NCBI GenBank assembly: GCA_964407495.1
Contig: CAYOVP010000004.1
Location: 1-64,000, forward strand
DNA from: JAJRZX01 sp964407495
Lineage (GTDB): Bacteria; Desulfobacterota; GWC2-55-46; JADFVP01
DNA: 64,000 nucleotides
Reading direction: 5' to 3'
Part shown: in pieces, positions 34,869 through 43,541 of the stretch
Layout of the letters: each line of letters opens with the position of its first letter
Position numbering within the stretch: the stretch's first letter is position 1
Position numbers and translations under genes: made by a program
The notes under the pieces: generated by a model
Databases searched by the model: none
Seen by the model: the letters and a program-made list of their open reading frames with translations, nothing else
Told to the model about the DNA's origin: nothing

Positions 34869-36311
34869 CTACCCCAGTATATGTCCCGACAGATTCTGAA
34901 AGACCCTGTTGTGGTAGAGATAGAGTACGTAGAGCACCCCCATAAGGAGGATGAACTTCACCGTTCCGAGAGAGAGGAAGTGGGCGAAGAGCAGGACAAT
35001 GAATATGGCGGCCATGGGGGAGATGAGCCTCACGAGTGAGGCCCTCGTGTCTACGGTTACGCCCCACATTATCTTGAGTAGATGATAGCGCAGGAAGGTC
35101 TCCACTATCTTGGATATGAGAAAGGCCAGGGCCGCTCCCACGAAACTGAAGTACCAGATGAGCGGCAGGGCCAGCGTCAGGTCTATGCTGAAGATGAGAA
35201 AACGCCATGGTATGAACTTGCTTATCTGTCTAGAGGCCGCAAGCGTTACCGTGACAGGGGCATTGTATATCTGAAGGGCGAAGGCCCAGCCGAAGATCAC
35301 CAGGGCAGGCACCGCCGGAAGGTACTTGGGCCCGAATATGAGTGAAATTATCTCGCCAGGGAAAAAATTCGTGATAAGGATGAGTGGAAAGGCCACGAGT
35401 GCCACAAGGTACCTGCTCGACTTCTCGATTATGGCCCTTATTACCTCAAGGTTGTCGGCATTGGACGATACAGTGGGAAGCGCGGCCTGACGGAAACCAT
35501 TGGGAATGAGCATGGCCTGGCGGCAGAGGGATATGGCGGGGTTATAGTACCCTATGGCCAGGGGGCCGGCGCCTGGGATAACCGAGAGCATGAGCGTATT
35601 CACCTGCGTGCTCGCCTGTTGCAGGAATGAAAGCACGGCAAAGGGCGCGGACTGGGAGATGAGGTCTTTCCAGACGGCGAAGTCGAAGACAAGCCTGAAC
35701 CTCATCACCCTGGTCCATATCCATACGCCGGAGATGAGGGCGCCAGCGATGGAGCCAAGGAGCGTAATGATGACGAGCCCCTTCAGGCCGAAGCCGAGAT
35801 AGAGTACGGCGATATTGGCTACGTTTGTAAGGAAGGCCACGAGGACTATCATCACCGAGGGAAACTTGAACTGCTCGCGGGCTATGTAAATGAGGTGAAA
35901 GGAGTGCGAGAGGGTGGACACTATTGCCGTAAGGCCTGTAACATAGACGAGAAAACGAATTTCTTCGCTATATCCCGCAAGTTGTATTATGCCTACGAGT
36001 ATGGGATAGAAGACAATGACAAGGGTCATGCGTATGGAGATGATATGGTTAAAGAGTTCCTCTATCCGCGATCTTTCCCTTGCCATCTCGCGTATGGCCA
36101 TAGGGCCTATGCCGAGGTTGCCGAAAAAGGGAAAGAGAAAGGCTATGGTGTTGATGAGGGCGTATATGCCAAAGTCGTGGGGCCCGAGGACACGGGCGGC
36201 ATAGGCGATGAAGACAAAGGAAAAGACCTTTGTAGCCACCCCGGCGAAGAGAACGAGGCCGGCGTTTCTTGTAAGTCTTCTGAAGATGCTCATGGCAATA
36301 GGGCCTTGCAT
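34869..36311 (-). CDS. Wzx-type polysaccharide flippase
   Basis: 480 residues with about 12-14 membrane segments in the Wzx/MATE-like (MVF) layout. The start SIFRRLTRNAGLVLFAGVAT and YAARVLGPHDFGIYALINTI are classic for the family. It would flip undecaprenyl-linked repeat units across the inner membrane. The initiator may be the ATG at 36293 instead; neither start has a strong ribosome-binding site. A minus-strand promoter lies at 36773-36801. The 249-nt gap after it holds a 6-bp hairpin (34692-34706) without a T tract. Confidence 0.9.
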   Translation of the reverse strand: MQGPIAMSIFRRLTRNAGLVLFAGVATKVFSFVFIAYAARVLGPHDFGIYALINTIAFLFPFFGNLGIGPMAIREMARERSRIEELFNHIISIRMTLVIVFYPILVGIIQLAGYSEEIRFLVYVTGLTAIVSTLSHSFHLIYIAREQFKFPSVMIVLVAFLTNVANIAVLYLGFGLKGLVIITLLGSIAGALISGVWIWTRVMRFRLVFDFAVWKDLISQSAPFAVLSFLQQASTQVNTLMLSVIPGAGPLAIGYYNPAISLCRQAMLIPNGFRQAALPTVSSNADNLEVIRAIIEKSSRYLVALVAFPLILITNFFPGEIISLIFGPKYLPAVPALVIFGWAFALQIYNAPVTVTLAASRQISKFIPWRFLIFSIDLTLALPLIWYFSFVGAALAFLISKIVETFLRYHLLKIMWGVTVDTRASLVRLISPMAAIFIVLLFAHFLSLGTVKFILLMGVLYVLYLYHNRVFQNLSGHILG

Positions 36312-36757
36312 AGAAGGGAAGTCCTGCTCTCTTGAGGCTTGGGGTAGGTTGAAGAGCGGGGCAACGTAAAGGGAAAGGGCCCTGTAGCCGAGGTCAGGGC
36401 GAGATAAATCGGCCCCACCGGGCCCATGAGATGGTCATACAGACCCATATACATACCCAGGCTAATACAGATGCCTGCCGCCATGAACTGAACTCCATAA
36501 TCTCAACAGTATCCCAGGGGCCTTCGCGAGGCCGCAGGGCTCGGTGAGAAAATTCTCAACCCATCTTTCCATTTGTCTTTATTTTCCAGCATTCAATGCG
36601 TCTGCGATTCAAAGAGCCGGTGCCTTTTTCTGAGAGGTCGGTGGATGGTCTCTTATCAGCCATGCCATTGGAGATGAATGCCTCGTATGGGGAGTGTTGC
36701 GCAAAAAGTATACAAAAGAAGACTCCGGGAAAGGACTACGGGACATGAGAGTTTGCC

Positions 36758-36801
36758 CCGACATGTCGGTTTATGGTAACAAAAAGGAGCCCTTCTGTCA
36801 A
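36758..36801 (-). promoter_or_regulatory. Sigma70-type promoter with palindromic site at the transcript start
   Basis: Minus-strand -35 TTGACA (36801-36796), 17-nt spacer, -10 TACCAT (36778-36773). The perfect palindrome CCGACATGTCGG (36758-36769) covers the predicted start near 36766, a typical repressor position. It would drive the flippase and perhaps the following glycan genes. Confidence 0.5.
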
Positions 36802-36805
36802 GAAG

Positions 36806-36833
36806 GAGAGACCGCGCCGTAGCGCGGTCTCTC
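36806..36833. terminator. Terminator hairpin after the small membrane protein genes
   Basis: Perfect 12-bp stem GAGAGACCGCGC / GCGCGGTCTCTC with a CGTA loop, about 68 nt beyond the last gene of the wza-wzz group on the minus strand. A second small stem CCTTCT/AGAAGG (36791-36806) followed on the minus strand by GCTCCTTTTT lies next to it. On the plus strand a T-rich stretch follows the main stem within 10-20 nt. Confidence 0.6.
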
Positions 36834-36900
36834 GTAGTGCTTTTAGACTTTTTTATACGACGATGACTCACCTTTCCTGCCTGGGGAAACGCCAGCCAGA

Positions 36901-37194
36901 TCATCTCGGGAGGATGAAGTGAACGAAGATGAAGTACACGCTGTAACTCGCAAATACGAGGAGAAAGACAAGTAGGGCGAGTTCGAGAGAGACGATCTTG
37001 TCGCGAACTCCGAGTTTACGCCGCAGTTTTTCTGCCTCCTCCGGCGTTACCCAGATGCCTTCCCAGAAGTACCTTCCCTCGGCCCTGGCCTCCTTGGCCT
37101 CTTGCGCAAGATCCCTCTCGATATCCGCTCGTATCCCGGCCCTCACCTCCCGGAGGCGTGCCACGAGATTATCGTACTCGGACCTCCTTGACAT
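36901..37194 (-). CDS. Small single-pass membrane protein
   Basis: 97 residues, not recognised. The charged N-terminal half (about 1-45) is helical and rich in Arg/Glu. A segment GRYFWEGIWVTPEEAEKLRR (about 40-60) is reminiscent of a short helical motif. One membrane helix lies near 70-93. Its start overlaps the stop of the preceding small gene by one base, so translation is probably coupled. It is in the wza-carbamoyltransferase-wzz transcription unit, which hints at a role in surface glycan assembly or export, but no function can be assigned. Confidence 0.7.
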   Translation of the reverse strand: MSRRSEYDNLVARLREVRAGIRADIERDLAQEAKEARAEGRYFWEGIWVTPEEAEKLRRKLGVRDKIVSLELALLVFLLVFASYSVYFIFVHFILPR

Positions 37195-37433
37195 CAGAAC
37201 TCCATATGCATGGTATAGACAAAGATGAAGAATGTTATGAAGAGGCTCATAACGCCGAGAAAGACGCCCAGGGCCGCGCCGAAGACGAACTTCACCACGC
37301 CGCTCATCTCGCGTAGCAGGAGGCGAGGCGGCGCAGGGAGATTGGTCTCATCGAGGGAAGATATGCAGAGCCTTGCCCTGGCCCTCTGCTCCTCTTCCTT
37401 TCTTATGATACATTCAAGGTCCTTCTCATCCAT
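37194..37433 (-). CDS. Small single-pass membrane protein
   Basis: 79 residues, not recognised. A charged cytoplasmic-looking N-terminal part (EEEQRARARLCIS near 13-25), a Pro-containing linker, and one hydrophobic helix of about 25 residues (about 48-72). It overlaps the end of the wzz gene by 8 nt and the next small gene by one base. With its neighbour it forms a pair of small membrane proteins downstream of a polysaccharide co-polymerase; partnership with Wzz is a guess. Confidence 0.65.
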   Translation of the reverse strand: MDEKDLECIIRKEEEQRARARLCISSLDETNLPAPPRLLLREMSGVVKFVFGAALGVFLGVMSLFITFFIFVYTMHMEF

Positions 37434-38808
37434 CGGTCTTCTCCGAGGCCCTGAGCGCCCTCAGGAGCACGAGTAGCCTCCTCTCCCTCGTGTTATCGAG
37501 GTAGTCGAGAAGAAAACAGAAGAAGATGCTCCCTGCGAGCCCTGCCAGCATGGCCACCACCGCATTTAGCCAGAGTTTGGGAAAAGAGGGCGAACCAGGG
37601 GGTGTCGCCTTCTCCACCATTACGGCGACCTGCATGTTCCTCCTGGACTGGGCCTCTGCCTCCTGCAAGTTGGTCTCCAGGGTATCTATGAGTTTCTTGT
37701 ACCTCTCAACCTTCTCCGAGAGGCTGGCGTAACGGGCCTGGATGGCGGGTATCCTATCCAACCTGAGCCCTATGTGAGAGATGGTCTCTCTGTCTGCCTT
37801 TATGGAGGCATTGAGGCGTTCCCTCTCTATGTACAGGTTTATGAGTTGGCGCCTGAGTATCTCAAAAAAACTGTCAGGCGCCTTTATCTGGCTCTTGATT
37901 ATCCTCTCCACCTCGTCCTTGATATTCTTCTGTATGGTAGCGTTCTTCTCGCGGAGCGACCTCATGTCCGGGTGCGCTTCCTTGAGTTCAACCTTGAGTT
38001 CCGATATCTTGGACTCTGTCTCAACGAGTTGGTCCTTGAGTTTGAGCAGTAGCGGGCTCATTACCGTGACGTCCGAGTCCTTGAGGAGGTTCTCTTCCTT
38101 GCCGAGTTCTTCCTCGGTGCTCGCTATCCTCTTCATTACACCCCGGAGCGAGATCTCTGATTTTTCGAGGTCAGACTCAAAGGATGTCTTGAGGGCAATG
38201 AGTTGGCGCGTCTCCTCTGCGAGGTTGGCCGTATCGTTCTTCTCCTGAAACTCGCTGAGCGCCTTCCTGGCCTTGCCGAGGGCCTCGCGGTTGGCCTTGA
38301 GTTCAAGTTCAATGGTCTTCTTGGTATGGCTCTGGGGGTTGTTGGAATAACCGCTCATTATCTGGTTGAAGTACTTTACGTAGGCATTGGCGATACTGGC
38401 GGCCTGGACAGGGTCGCGGTCGCGGACATAGACCTGCAACATGTACTCGTTGGAGAGGACATAGTCCGTGTCCTTTTTCATGAGCGCGGTTATGCTCTTT
38501 GCGGGAAACTCCCTGTGGACCATCTCGGCTATGGTCTTGCTCTTCAATATACCTATGTAGGGGCCCTGCGCCTCCTCGTTGGTCTGGGGCGTGAGGAAGG
38601 TCCTGGCGCTCTTCTCCCCAGGAGGGGTGTAAAAGGTGACCGTGTCCGGTGCCTTTGGAACGAAGAAGACGGCCTTGGCCTCGTATACCGGCGGGATTAT
38701 CTTCGAGAAGACGACGGCAGTGCCTATTGCCGCAAGGGTAATGAGAATGACCACCCACTTTCTCGAGTAGATGACGTACCAGTAGTAGAGTAGGCTCTTT
38801 TCAGTCAT
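37426..38808 (-). CDS. Wzz/GumC-type polysaccharide chain-length protein
   Basis: 460 residues. A Wzz domain with an N-terminal membrane helix (about 17-37), the PVYEAKAVFFVP beta segment, a long periplasmic coiled-coil region (about 165-385), and a second membrane helix (about 410-432) preceded by the Pro-rich motif ATPPGSPSFPKLW. This is the polysaccharide co-polymerase layout. There is no C-terminal tyrosine kinase domain. It would set chain length for Wzy polymerisation and may contact the Wza-like protein. It overlaps its neighbours by 4 and 8 nt. Confidence 0.92.
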   Translation of the reverse strand: MTEKSLLYYWYVIYSRKWVVILITLAAIGTAVVFSKIIPPVYEAKAVFFVPKAPDTVTFYTPPGEKSARTFLTPQTNEEAQGPYIGILKSKTIAEMVHREFPAKSITALMKKDTDYVLSNEYMLQVYVRDRDPVQAASIANAYVKYFNQIMSGYSNNPQSHTKKTIELELKANREALGKARKALSEFQEKNDTANLAEETRQLIALKTSFESDLEKSEISLRGVMKRIASTEEELGKEENLLKDSDVTVMSPLLLKLKDQLVETESKISELKVELKEAHPDMRSLREKNATIQKNIKDEVERIIKSQIKAPDSFFEILRRQLINLYIERERLNASIKADRETISHIGLRLDRIPAIQARYASLSEKVERYKKLIDTLETNLQEAEAQSRRNMQVAVMVEKATPPGSPSFPKLWLNAVVAMLAGLAGSIFFCFLLDYLDNTRERRLLVLLRALRASEKTDG

Positions 38809-40547
38809 TTTTTACTCTTCTTCCCGGCTTTCTTCTTCGAGAAACTCGCCCTCTCCACGAGGAGGTCGCCGAGGACCAAGTTCTCCACCTCTGTCCTCAG
38901 AAAACAAGATATGGCGTCTCGTGGGGTGCAGACAATGGGCTCCTGCACATTGAAGGAAGTATTAAGCAGGAGCGGTACTCCCGTCTTCTCGCCGAAGGCC
39001 CTTATGAGCCTCCAGTACCTGGGGTTGGTCTCCCTGCTGACGGTCTGTGGCCTGGCGGTTCCATCCACATGAGTCACGGCCGGTATCTTATCCTGCTGGC
39101 CCTCTCTGACCCTGAAGGCGAATATCATGAAAGGCGATGGAAAGGGGTTCTCGAAGAACTTCGTACTCTCCTCTTCGAGCACCGAGGGGGCAAAGGGCCT
39201 GAAGGGCTCTCGTTGCTTGACCTTGACGTTTATGAGTTCCTTTATGTCCTTGCCCCTGGGGTCTGCAAGGAGGCTCCTGTTGCCGAGGGCGCGCGGACCC
39301 CATTCCATCCTGCCCTGGAACCAGCAGACGAGTTCTTCCTTGGAGAGTGACTCGGCAAGAGTGTTGCAGAGTCTTTCCTCTGGGAGTTTTCTGAAAGGCA
39401 GATCAAAACTCTTGAGTGCGGCCTCGCATTCCTTCTCGGAAAAAGCGGGCCCCAGGTAGGCGTCTTTCATGGTGTAGCGCCTCGGCAGGTGGCTGTACTG
39501 GTGGTAAAGGTAGAGGGCCGCCCCGAGAGACGTACCGTTGTCACCTGCTGCTGGCTGGATGAATATGTTCCTGAAAGGTGTGTTTTCGTGTATCTTGCCA
39601 TTGGCGACGCAGTTCAGCGCAATGCCTCCGGCCATGCAGAGGTTCTCGGTGCCGGTCTTGTCGTGGAGGCGGTTGAGAAGGTGAAAAAGGACCTCCTCCA
39701 CCACGACCTGTGCGCTCTTTGCTATGTCAAAGTGTCTCTTCGTAATTTCTTCATTGGGCATCCTGTTCTTCCCAAGGGCCCTTGTGGCCTCCTTGAGAAA
39801 GACACCCTGGCGCGCGAGGTGATAGCCGAGGAAATTCGCCCTTATCCTGAAGGTACCGTCTTTCTGAATACGCACCACCCGCTCCCTGAAGAGGTCGGCG
39901 TAAGTGGGCTCCCCGTAAGAGGCCATGCCCATTACCTTGTACTCATCGGCCTGGGGCCTGAAACCGAGAAAGGCCGTAACCGCGGCGTAGAACTGTCCGA
40001 GAGAGTGGGGAAGGCTCACTGTCTCCAACTCTTCGAGGCCTGTGCCCTCTCCGGCCCAGAGGGCCGTTGTATTGCTCTCTCCCGCCCCATCGATGGTAAG
40101 GACGGCTGACCTCTCGAAGTTGGAAGGATAAAAGGCGCTTACGGCATGGCAGAGGTGGTGGTCGAGATAATGGAACTTGAACCTGCCCTTACCGAAACTC
40201 TGCTCGATGAGGTGGCGCATGGTAAAGAGTTGGTACCACTCGTTGCCCATCTGCCCCATGCCGCGGTTGGCCTTTGCGCGAAAAGACTTCATGGAGGTGG
40301 TAAGGTCCTTGAGAACGTTGTATACCCTCCTCGACAGGACCCAGGGCTTCCACGAGACCCCTATGGCGTCGAGGTCTGTTATCTTTATGCCGGCGTCATC
40401 GAGACAGTAGCGTATGGCATTGGCCGGAAAACCGATATGGTGCTTCTTGCGAGTAAACCGCTCTTCCTCGGCGGCGGCTATCACCCTTCCGTCGGCCACG
40501 AGGGTGGCCGAGGCGTCGTGCATGTTATTTATCCCGAGAATAAGCAA
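38805..40547 (-). CDS. NodU/CmcH-family carbamoyltransferase
   Basis: 580 residues from a TTG start (AAGGA about 8 nt upstream). N-terminal ASKHA-like domain: LGINNMHDASATLVADGRVI and AAAEEERFTRKKHH; GGIALNCVANGKIHENTPF near 310. The C-terminal domain contains CWFQGRMEWGPRALGNRSLL, a family signature, and LLNTSFNVQEPIV near 530. Members use carbamoyl phosphate and ATP to carbamoylate hydroxyls of sugars (Nod factors, antibiotics). Here it is likely to decorate the surface glycan. It overlaps wzz by 4 nt and follows the wza-like gene by 134 nt. Confidence 0.92.
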   Translation of the reverse strand: MLILGINNMHDASATLVADGRVIAAAEEERFTRKKHHIGFPANAIRYCLDDAGIKITDLDAIGVSWKPWVLSRRVYNVLKDLTTSMKSFRAKANRGMGQMGNEWYQLFTMRHLIEQSFGKGRFKFHYLDHHLCHAVSAFYPSNFERSAVLTIDGAGESNTTALWAGEGTGLEELETVSLPHSLGQFYAAVTAFLGFRPQADEYKVMGMASYGEPTYADLFRERVVRIQKDGTFRIRANFLGYHLARQGVFLKEATRALGKNRMPNEEITKRHFDIAKSAQVVVEEVLFHLLNRLHDKTGTENLCMAGGIALNCVANGKIHENTPFRNIFIQPAAGDNGTSLGAALYLYHQYSHLPRRYTMKDAYLGPAFSEKECEAALKSFDLPFRKLPEERLCNTLAESLSKEELVCWFQGRMEWGPRALGNRSLLADPRGKDIKELINVKVKQREPFRPFAPSVLEEESTKFFENPFPSPFMIFAFRVREGQQDKIPAVTHVDGTARPQTVSRETNPRYWRLIRAFGEKTGVPLLLNTSFNVQEPIVCTPRDAISCFLRTEVENLVLGDLLVERASFSKKKAGKKSKK

Positions 40548-40681
40548 GATTTCTTCCTTTCCTGCGCTTAATCGATACCTCGACTCCTGAAGACCCGGCA
40601 GGCCCGGAATACAGGGTCTGAGACCGGTCTGCGAAAGGCGCTGGAGGCAGGCGGCCCTCTGGTGCCAAACCCTGCTGTCTT

Positions 40682-41446
40682 CTACTGGCCGGTGCCTATT
40701 ACGATAGTAGTGTTCTTCTTATTGTCCGAACCCGTGAGAACGCGTTCCACCTGGGGCTCAAGCGCTATGCCGTTCTCCAGGAGCACCACAGGGGCGAGGA
40801 TGTCGTAGATGTAACGGAACTTGCGGCTGAGATCTGCGATGAGCATGGGCGGTACATATATGACATCGCCCTTCTGTATGACTACATTGGCCGAAAGGTC
40901 GCCTTTCTTGAGGGCCTTCTTGAGATCAAGTGTAACGGCATTCCTGCTCGACAGCCCCCCACGTATGAGGACCACGCTCGAGGGCTTGGCCTCCACGCGG
41001 AAACCACCAGCCATTGTAATGGCCTCGAGAACGGTAGTCGGGGACTGGAGGGCAAAGATCCCTGGCCGTTGGACCTCGCCGAGGACATATATCTTCTGGC
41101 TCCTTGCAGACTCTATGGAGACATCGACCTGGGGGTCTACAAGGTACTTGGAGAGCCCCTTCACTATCTTGTCCCGCAGGGCAAAGACGCTGAGGCCCGT
41201 GACGTCTATCTTGCCAACGAGGGGAAAAGAGATGCTTCCGTTGGGGTCGACCTGGACCTTCTTGGTGAGTTCGTCATGACGCCAGACAAATACATCCACC
41301 ACGTCTCCAGGGCCGAGTGTGAACTCGGAGACCGTGATCTTACTGGCCACGAACTCGGGCTCCTGAACCTTCTTCGCGCAACCCGGGAAGAGGATCACGA
41401 AGACAAGAAAAATAGGCAGGAGATAGCGGGGGGTTCTTTTCGACAT
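40682..41446 (-). CDS. Wza-type polysaccharide export protein
   Basis: 254 residues. Signal sequence with a probable lipobox ending FPGC (Cys near 23), so likely an outer-membrane lipoprotein. The Poly_export domain follows (FTLGPGDVVDVFVWRHDEL near 43, then VQVDPNGSISFPLVGKIDV), then an SLBB domain (YVLGEVQRPGIFALQSPTTV near 120). The last 60 residues have no clear homology and contain no obvious amphipathic outer-membrane helix. It is much shorter than E. coli Wza (379 residues). A strong sigma70 promoter lies about 165 nt upstream. Confidence 0.9.
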   Translation of the reverse strand: MSKRTPRYLLPIFLVFVILFPGCAKKVQEPEFVASKITVSEFTLGPGDVVDVFVWRHDELTKKVQVDPNGSISFPLVGKIDVTGLSVFALRDKIVKGLSKYLVDPQVDVSIESARSQKIYVLGEVQRPGIFALQSPTTVLEAITMAGGFRVEAKPSSVVLIRGGLSSRNAVTLDLKKALKKGDLSANVVIQKGDVIYVPPMLIADLSRKFRYIYDILAPVVLLENGIALEPQVERVLTGSDNKKNTTIVIGTGQ

Positions 41447-41783
41447 AATGAGAGGGGGCCTCGGGGGATCGACCGGTACCGGCTCTTGGATTAAGGGTTT
41501 ATTCTGAAGAGCAGGTTACTACAGGGTCTTGCAAGAGGTCATATGGCAAGGTCATAGCAGTGAATCGTCTCCATATGGTATCCTTTACAGGGCCATTCTG
41601 CCTTGGCCGAATGTTAGCAACTATGGTGAGATTTGTCAAGAATGCTTTGAGGGGGGTTGGGAGTCTCCTCGGCCTCAAAGGCCTCGCCAAGGTACGGAAC
41701 GGTTCACACATACAAAGGCAGACGGGGATGAGGGCCTGGCACACGGGGTCTGCGCCACAGAGGGCCCATATCTACAGGCCCCT
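41447..41783. other. Intergenic region with the wza promoter
   Basis: 337 nt between the phosphoglycosyltransferase fusion and the wza-like gene. It holds the promoter at 41611-41639 and about 155 nt of leader. An 81-codon open frame on the minus strand spans the promoter and shows no protein features. Confidence 0.5.
41611..41658 (-). promoter_or_regulatory. Sigma70-type promoter of the wza-carbamoyltransferase-wzz unit
   Basis: Minus-strand -35 TTGACA (41639-41634), exact 17-nt spacer, -10 TAACAT (41616-41611); predicted start near 41604. An AACCCCCC box (41658-41651) lies 11 nt upstream of the -35. A near match (AATCCCCCC) lies 9 nt upstream of the -35 of the promoter at 43723-43751. Confidence 0.6.
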
Positions 41784-43541
41784 TCACCTGGCCCCTATTT
41801 TCTTGAGGACCACCTTGATGGTCTTGAGCATTATCTTAAGGTCTCCTATAAGGGACTGCTCCTTCACATAAGCCACGTCATAGCGTATCCAGTCGTGAAA
41901 GTAGGGACTGCTCCTGCCCTCTACCTGCCAGAGCCCTGTTACGCCCGGCTTTACCCTGAGCCTTATGTCACGCCAACTGGGGCTGAACTTCATCTCGTCC
42001 ATTACCAGGGGCCGGGGCCCAACGAGGCTCATGTCTCCCTTGATGACATTGAAGAGTTGTGGCAGTTCGTCAAGGCTCGTCTTTCTGAGAAAGGCGCCCA
42101 CGCGGGTAATCCGCGGGTCTTTGTCCAGTTTGAAGACAGGCCCGTCCACGCTCTTTTTCTTTATGTATTTTTTCTGCAGTTTGTGTGCGTCCTTTATCAT
42201 GGTGCGGAACTTGAGCATACCGAACTCGCGGCCATCCTTGCCACAGCGCCTCTGCCTGTAAATGACCCCTCCCGGGGAATCCAGTTTGACTATGATCGCT
42301 ATGGCCAGCATGAGGGGGGAGAGGACAAGGAGCGCCACCGAGGAGAGAACAAGGTCCATAGCCCTCTTTGTCATGAGATAGGCCCTGGACTTTACGACCT
42401 CTATGCCGGATACAGTGACTCCCTTGATCCCCTCCGAGGTATCACGAGAAGGCGCCGCGAGGTTCAGGTCGCCGTGTCTCATGTCGTCCACCAGGGCCTT
42501 GTTGTTGTAGGAGCGCCCTTCCCTTACCTCAGAGTCCGGGGTGGCCACGCAGTAAAAGAGGCTCGATCTCTTGGGGATCATCGTCCTCTCCCAGAGCACG
42601 CTCTCTCGTACAATGGCCCCTTCCTCCACTACACAGCCTGCCCCGAGTATGACAGGGCCCACCAGTTGCGCGTGGTCCTTTACCACACAATCGTCCCCTA
42701 TGACAGCGGGGCCGAGGAGATAGGACCTGGGGGATATGGCTACGTTCCGGCCCACCCAGATATTTGCCCCTACTTCCTTGAGCCCCCGGGGCACATGGCC
42801 GTTAAGTATGCGCGACCTGTGCAGGTTGTAATAATCGTCTACGTTCTCGATGGTCTGCACAAAGCCGTCGAGGGGTTGGATATAGACAGGAAGGGAGGCC
42901 TCCTTCATGGCCGGAAAGAGTTGTTCCTTTATGTCAAAATAGCCATCTCCCTCCACAAGAGAAAGGACCCTGGGGCTGATCACAAAGAGCCCCTCAGACT
43001 TCATGGCTGACCTTCTGTTGCGGGAGGCATGAATGACGCTTATGTCGTCGACCAGCCCGTCTTCACGGACGGAGATGGTCTCGAGCGCACCCTCTCTTAT
43101 CCTTGTTGCGCCTATGGTGAGTGCCGAGCGCTTCTTGAGATGAAATCTTAATATCTCGTCCAAGGCGTTGTACTCGGCGAAGGTATTGCACTGAACCACC
43201 AGGGCGTCCTCGTCCTCGAAAAAATCAGAGAGGTCCCGGAGAACTCCAGCCGTACCGCGCGGGACCTCTTCCTCGTAATACTCTATCCTTACGGGAAGAC
43301 GGTGTCCGTTGGATGAGGAATCCGGCATTACAACATCGTCGCCCTTACGCTTGACGACTACGACATCGGAGATACCGTTGTCAGAGAGGCACTGTATGGT
43401 ATGGGAGATAAGCGGCCTGTTGAAGACAGGGAGCGAACATATGGAAGTGTTCTTTATGAGGGGAGTAAGTCGCTCGTGCTCACCAGTAGCGAGTATTACG
43501 GCACGCTTCACCCTGCCATTGATCTCGGTGTTGTTTATCAT
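41784..43541 (-). CDS. Nucleotidyltransferase-like/polyprenyl phosphoglycosyltransferase fusion
   Basis: 585 residues, two modules. Residues about 10-340 resemble a sugar-1-phosphate nucleotidyltransferase followed by left-handed beta-helix (hexapeptide) repeats, but the nucleotide-binding signature is degenerate: RAVILATGEHERLTPLIKN in place of the usual Gly-rich GxGTRLxPLT. Residues about 385-585 are a bacterial sugar transferase (WcaJ/WbaP type): a membrane segment, SPGGVIYRQRRCGKDGREF, GMLKFRTM, DELPQLFNVIKGDMSLVGPR and GVTGLWQVEGRS. The second module would move a sugar-1-phosphate to undecaprenyl phosphate and start glycan synthesis. The first may be regulatory rather than catalytic. Confidence 0.88.
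   Translation of the reverse strand: MINNTEINGRVKRAVILATGEHERLTPLIKNTSICSLPVFNRPLISHTIQCLSDNGISDVVVVKRKGDDVVMPDSSSNGHRLPVRIEYYEEEVPRGTAGVLRDLSDFFEDEDALVVQCNTFAEYNALDEILRFHLKKRSALTIGATRIREGALETISVREDGLVDDISVIHASRNRRSAMKSEGLFVISPRVLSLVEGDGYFDIKEQLFPAMKEASLPVYIQPLDGFVQTIENVDDYYNLHRSRILNGHVPRGLKEVGANIWVGRNVAISPRSYLLGPAVIGDDCVVKDHAQLVGPVILGAGCVVEEGAIVRESVLWERTMIPKRSSLFYCVATPDSEVREGRSYNNKALVDDMRHGDLNLAAPSRDTSEGIKGVTVSGIEVVKSRAYLMTKRAMDLVLSSVALLVLSPLMLAIAIIVKLDSPGGVIYRQRRCGKDGREFGMLKFRTMIKDAHKLQKKYIKKKSVDGPVFKLDKDPRITRVGAFLRKTSLDELPQLFNVIKGDMSLVGPRPLVMDEMKFSPSWRDIRLRVKPGVTGLWQVEGRSSPYFHDWIRYDVAYVKEQSLIGDLKIMLKTIKVVLKKIGAR

Larger units (their letters stand above)
36312..36900. other. Long leader, promoter and terminator region upstream of the flippase
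   Basis: 589 nt with no convincing gene. It contains, from right to left on the minus strand, a 12-bp terminator-like hairpin (36806-36833), a TTGACA promoter (36773-36801) and a 12-bp palindrome over the predicted transcript start. About 450 nt of leader follow, including the inverted repeat TGAGAA-AA-TTCTCA at 36545-36558. Confidence 0.5.

Noticed and set aside
36656..36904. Minus-strand open frame of 82 codons between the small genes and the flippase
   Set aside because: It spans the hairpin, promoter and palindrome, has no ribosome-binding site and no protein features.
41529..43010. Plus-strand open frame of 493 codons opposite the phosphoglycosyltransferase fusion
   Set aside because: Antisense shadow of a gene with strong conserved motifs, and it runs through the wza promoter region.
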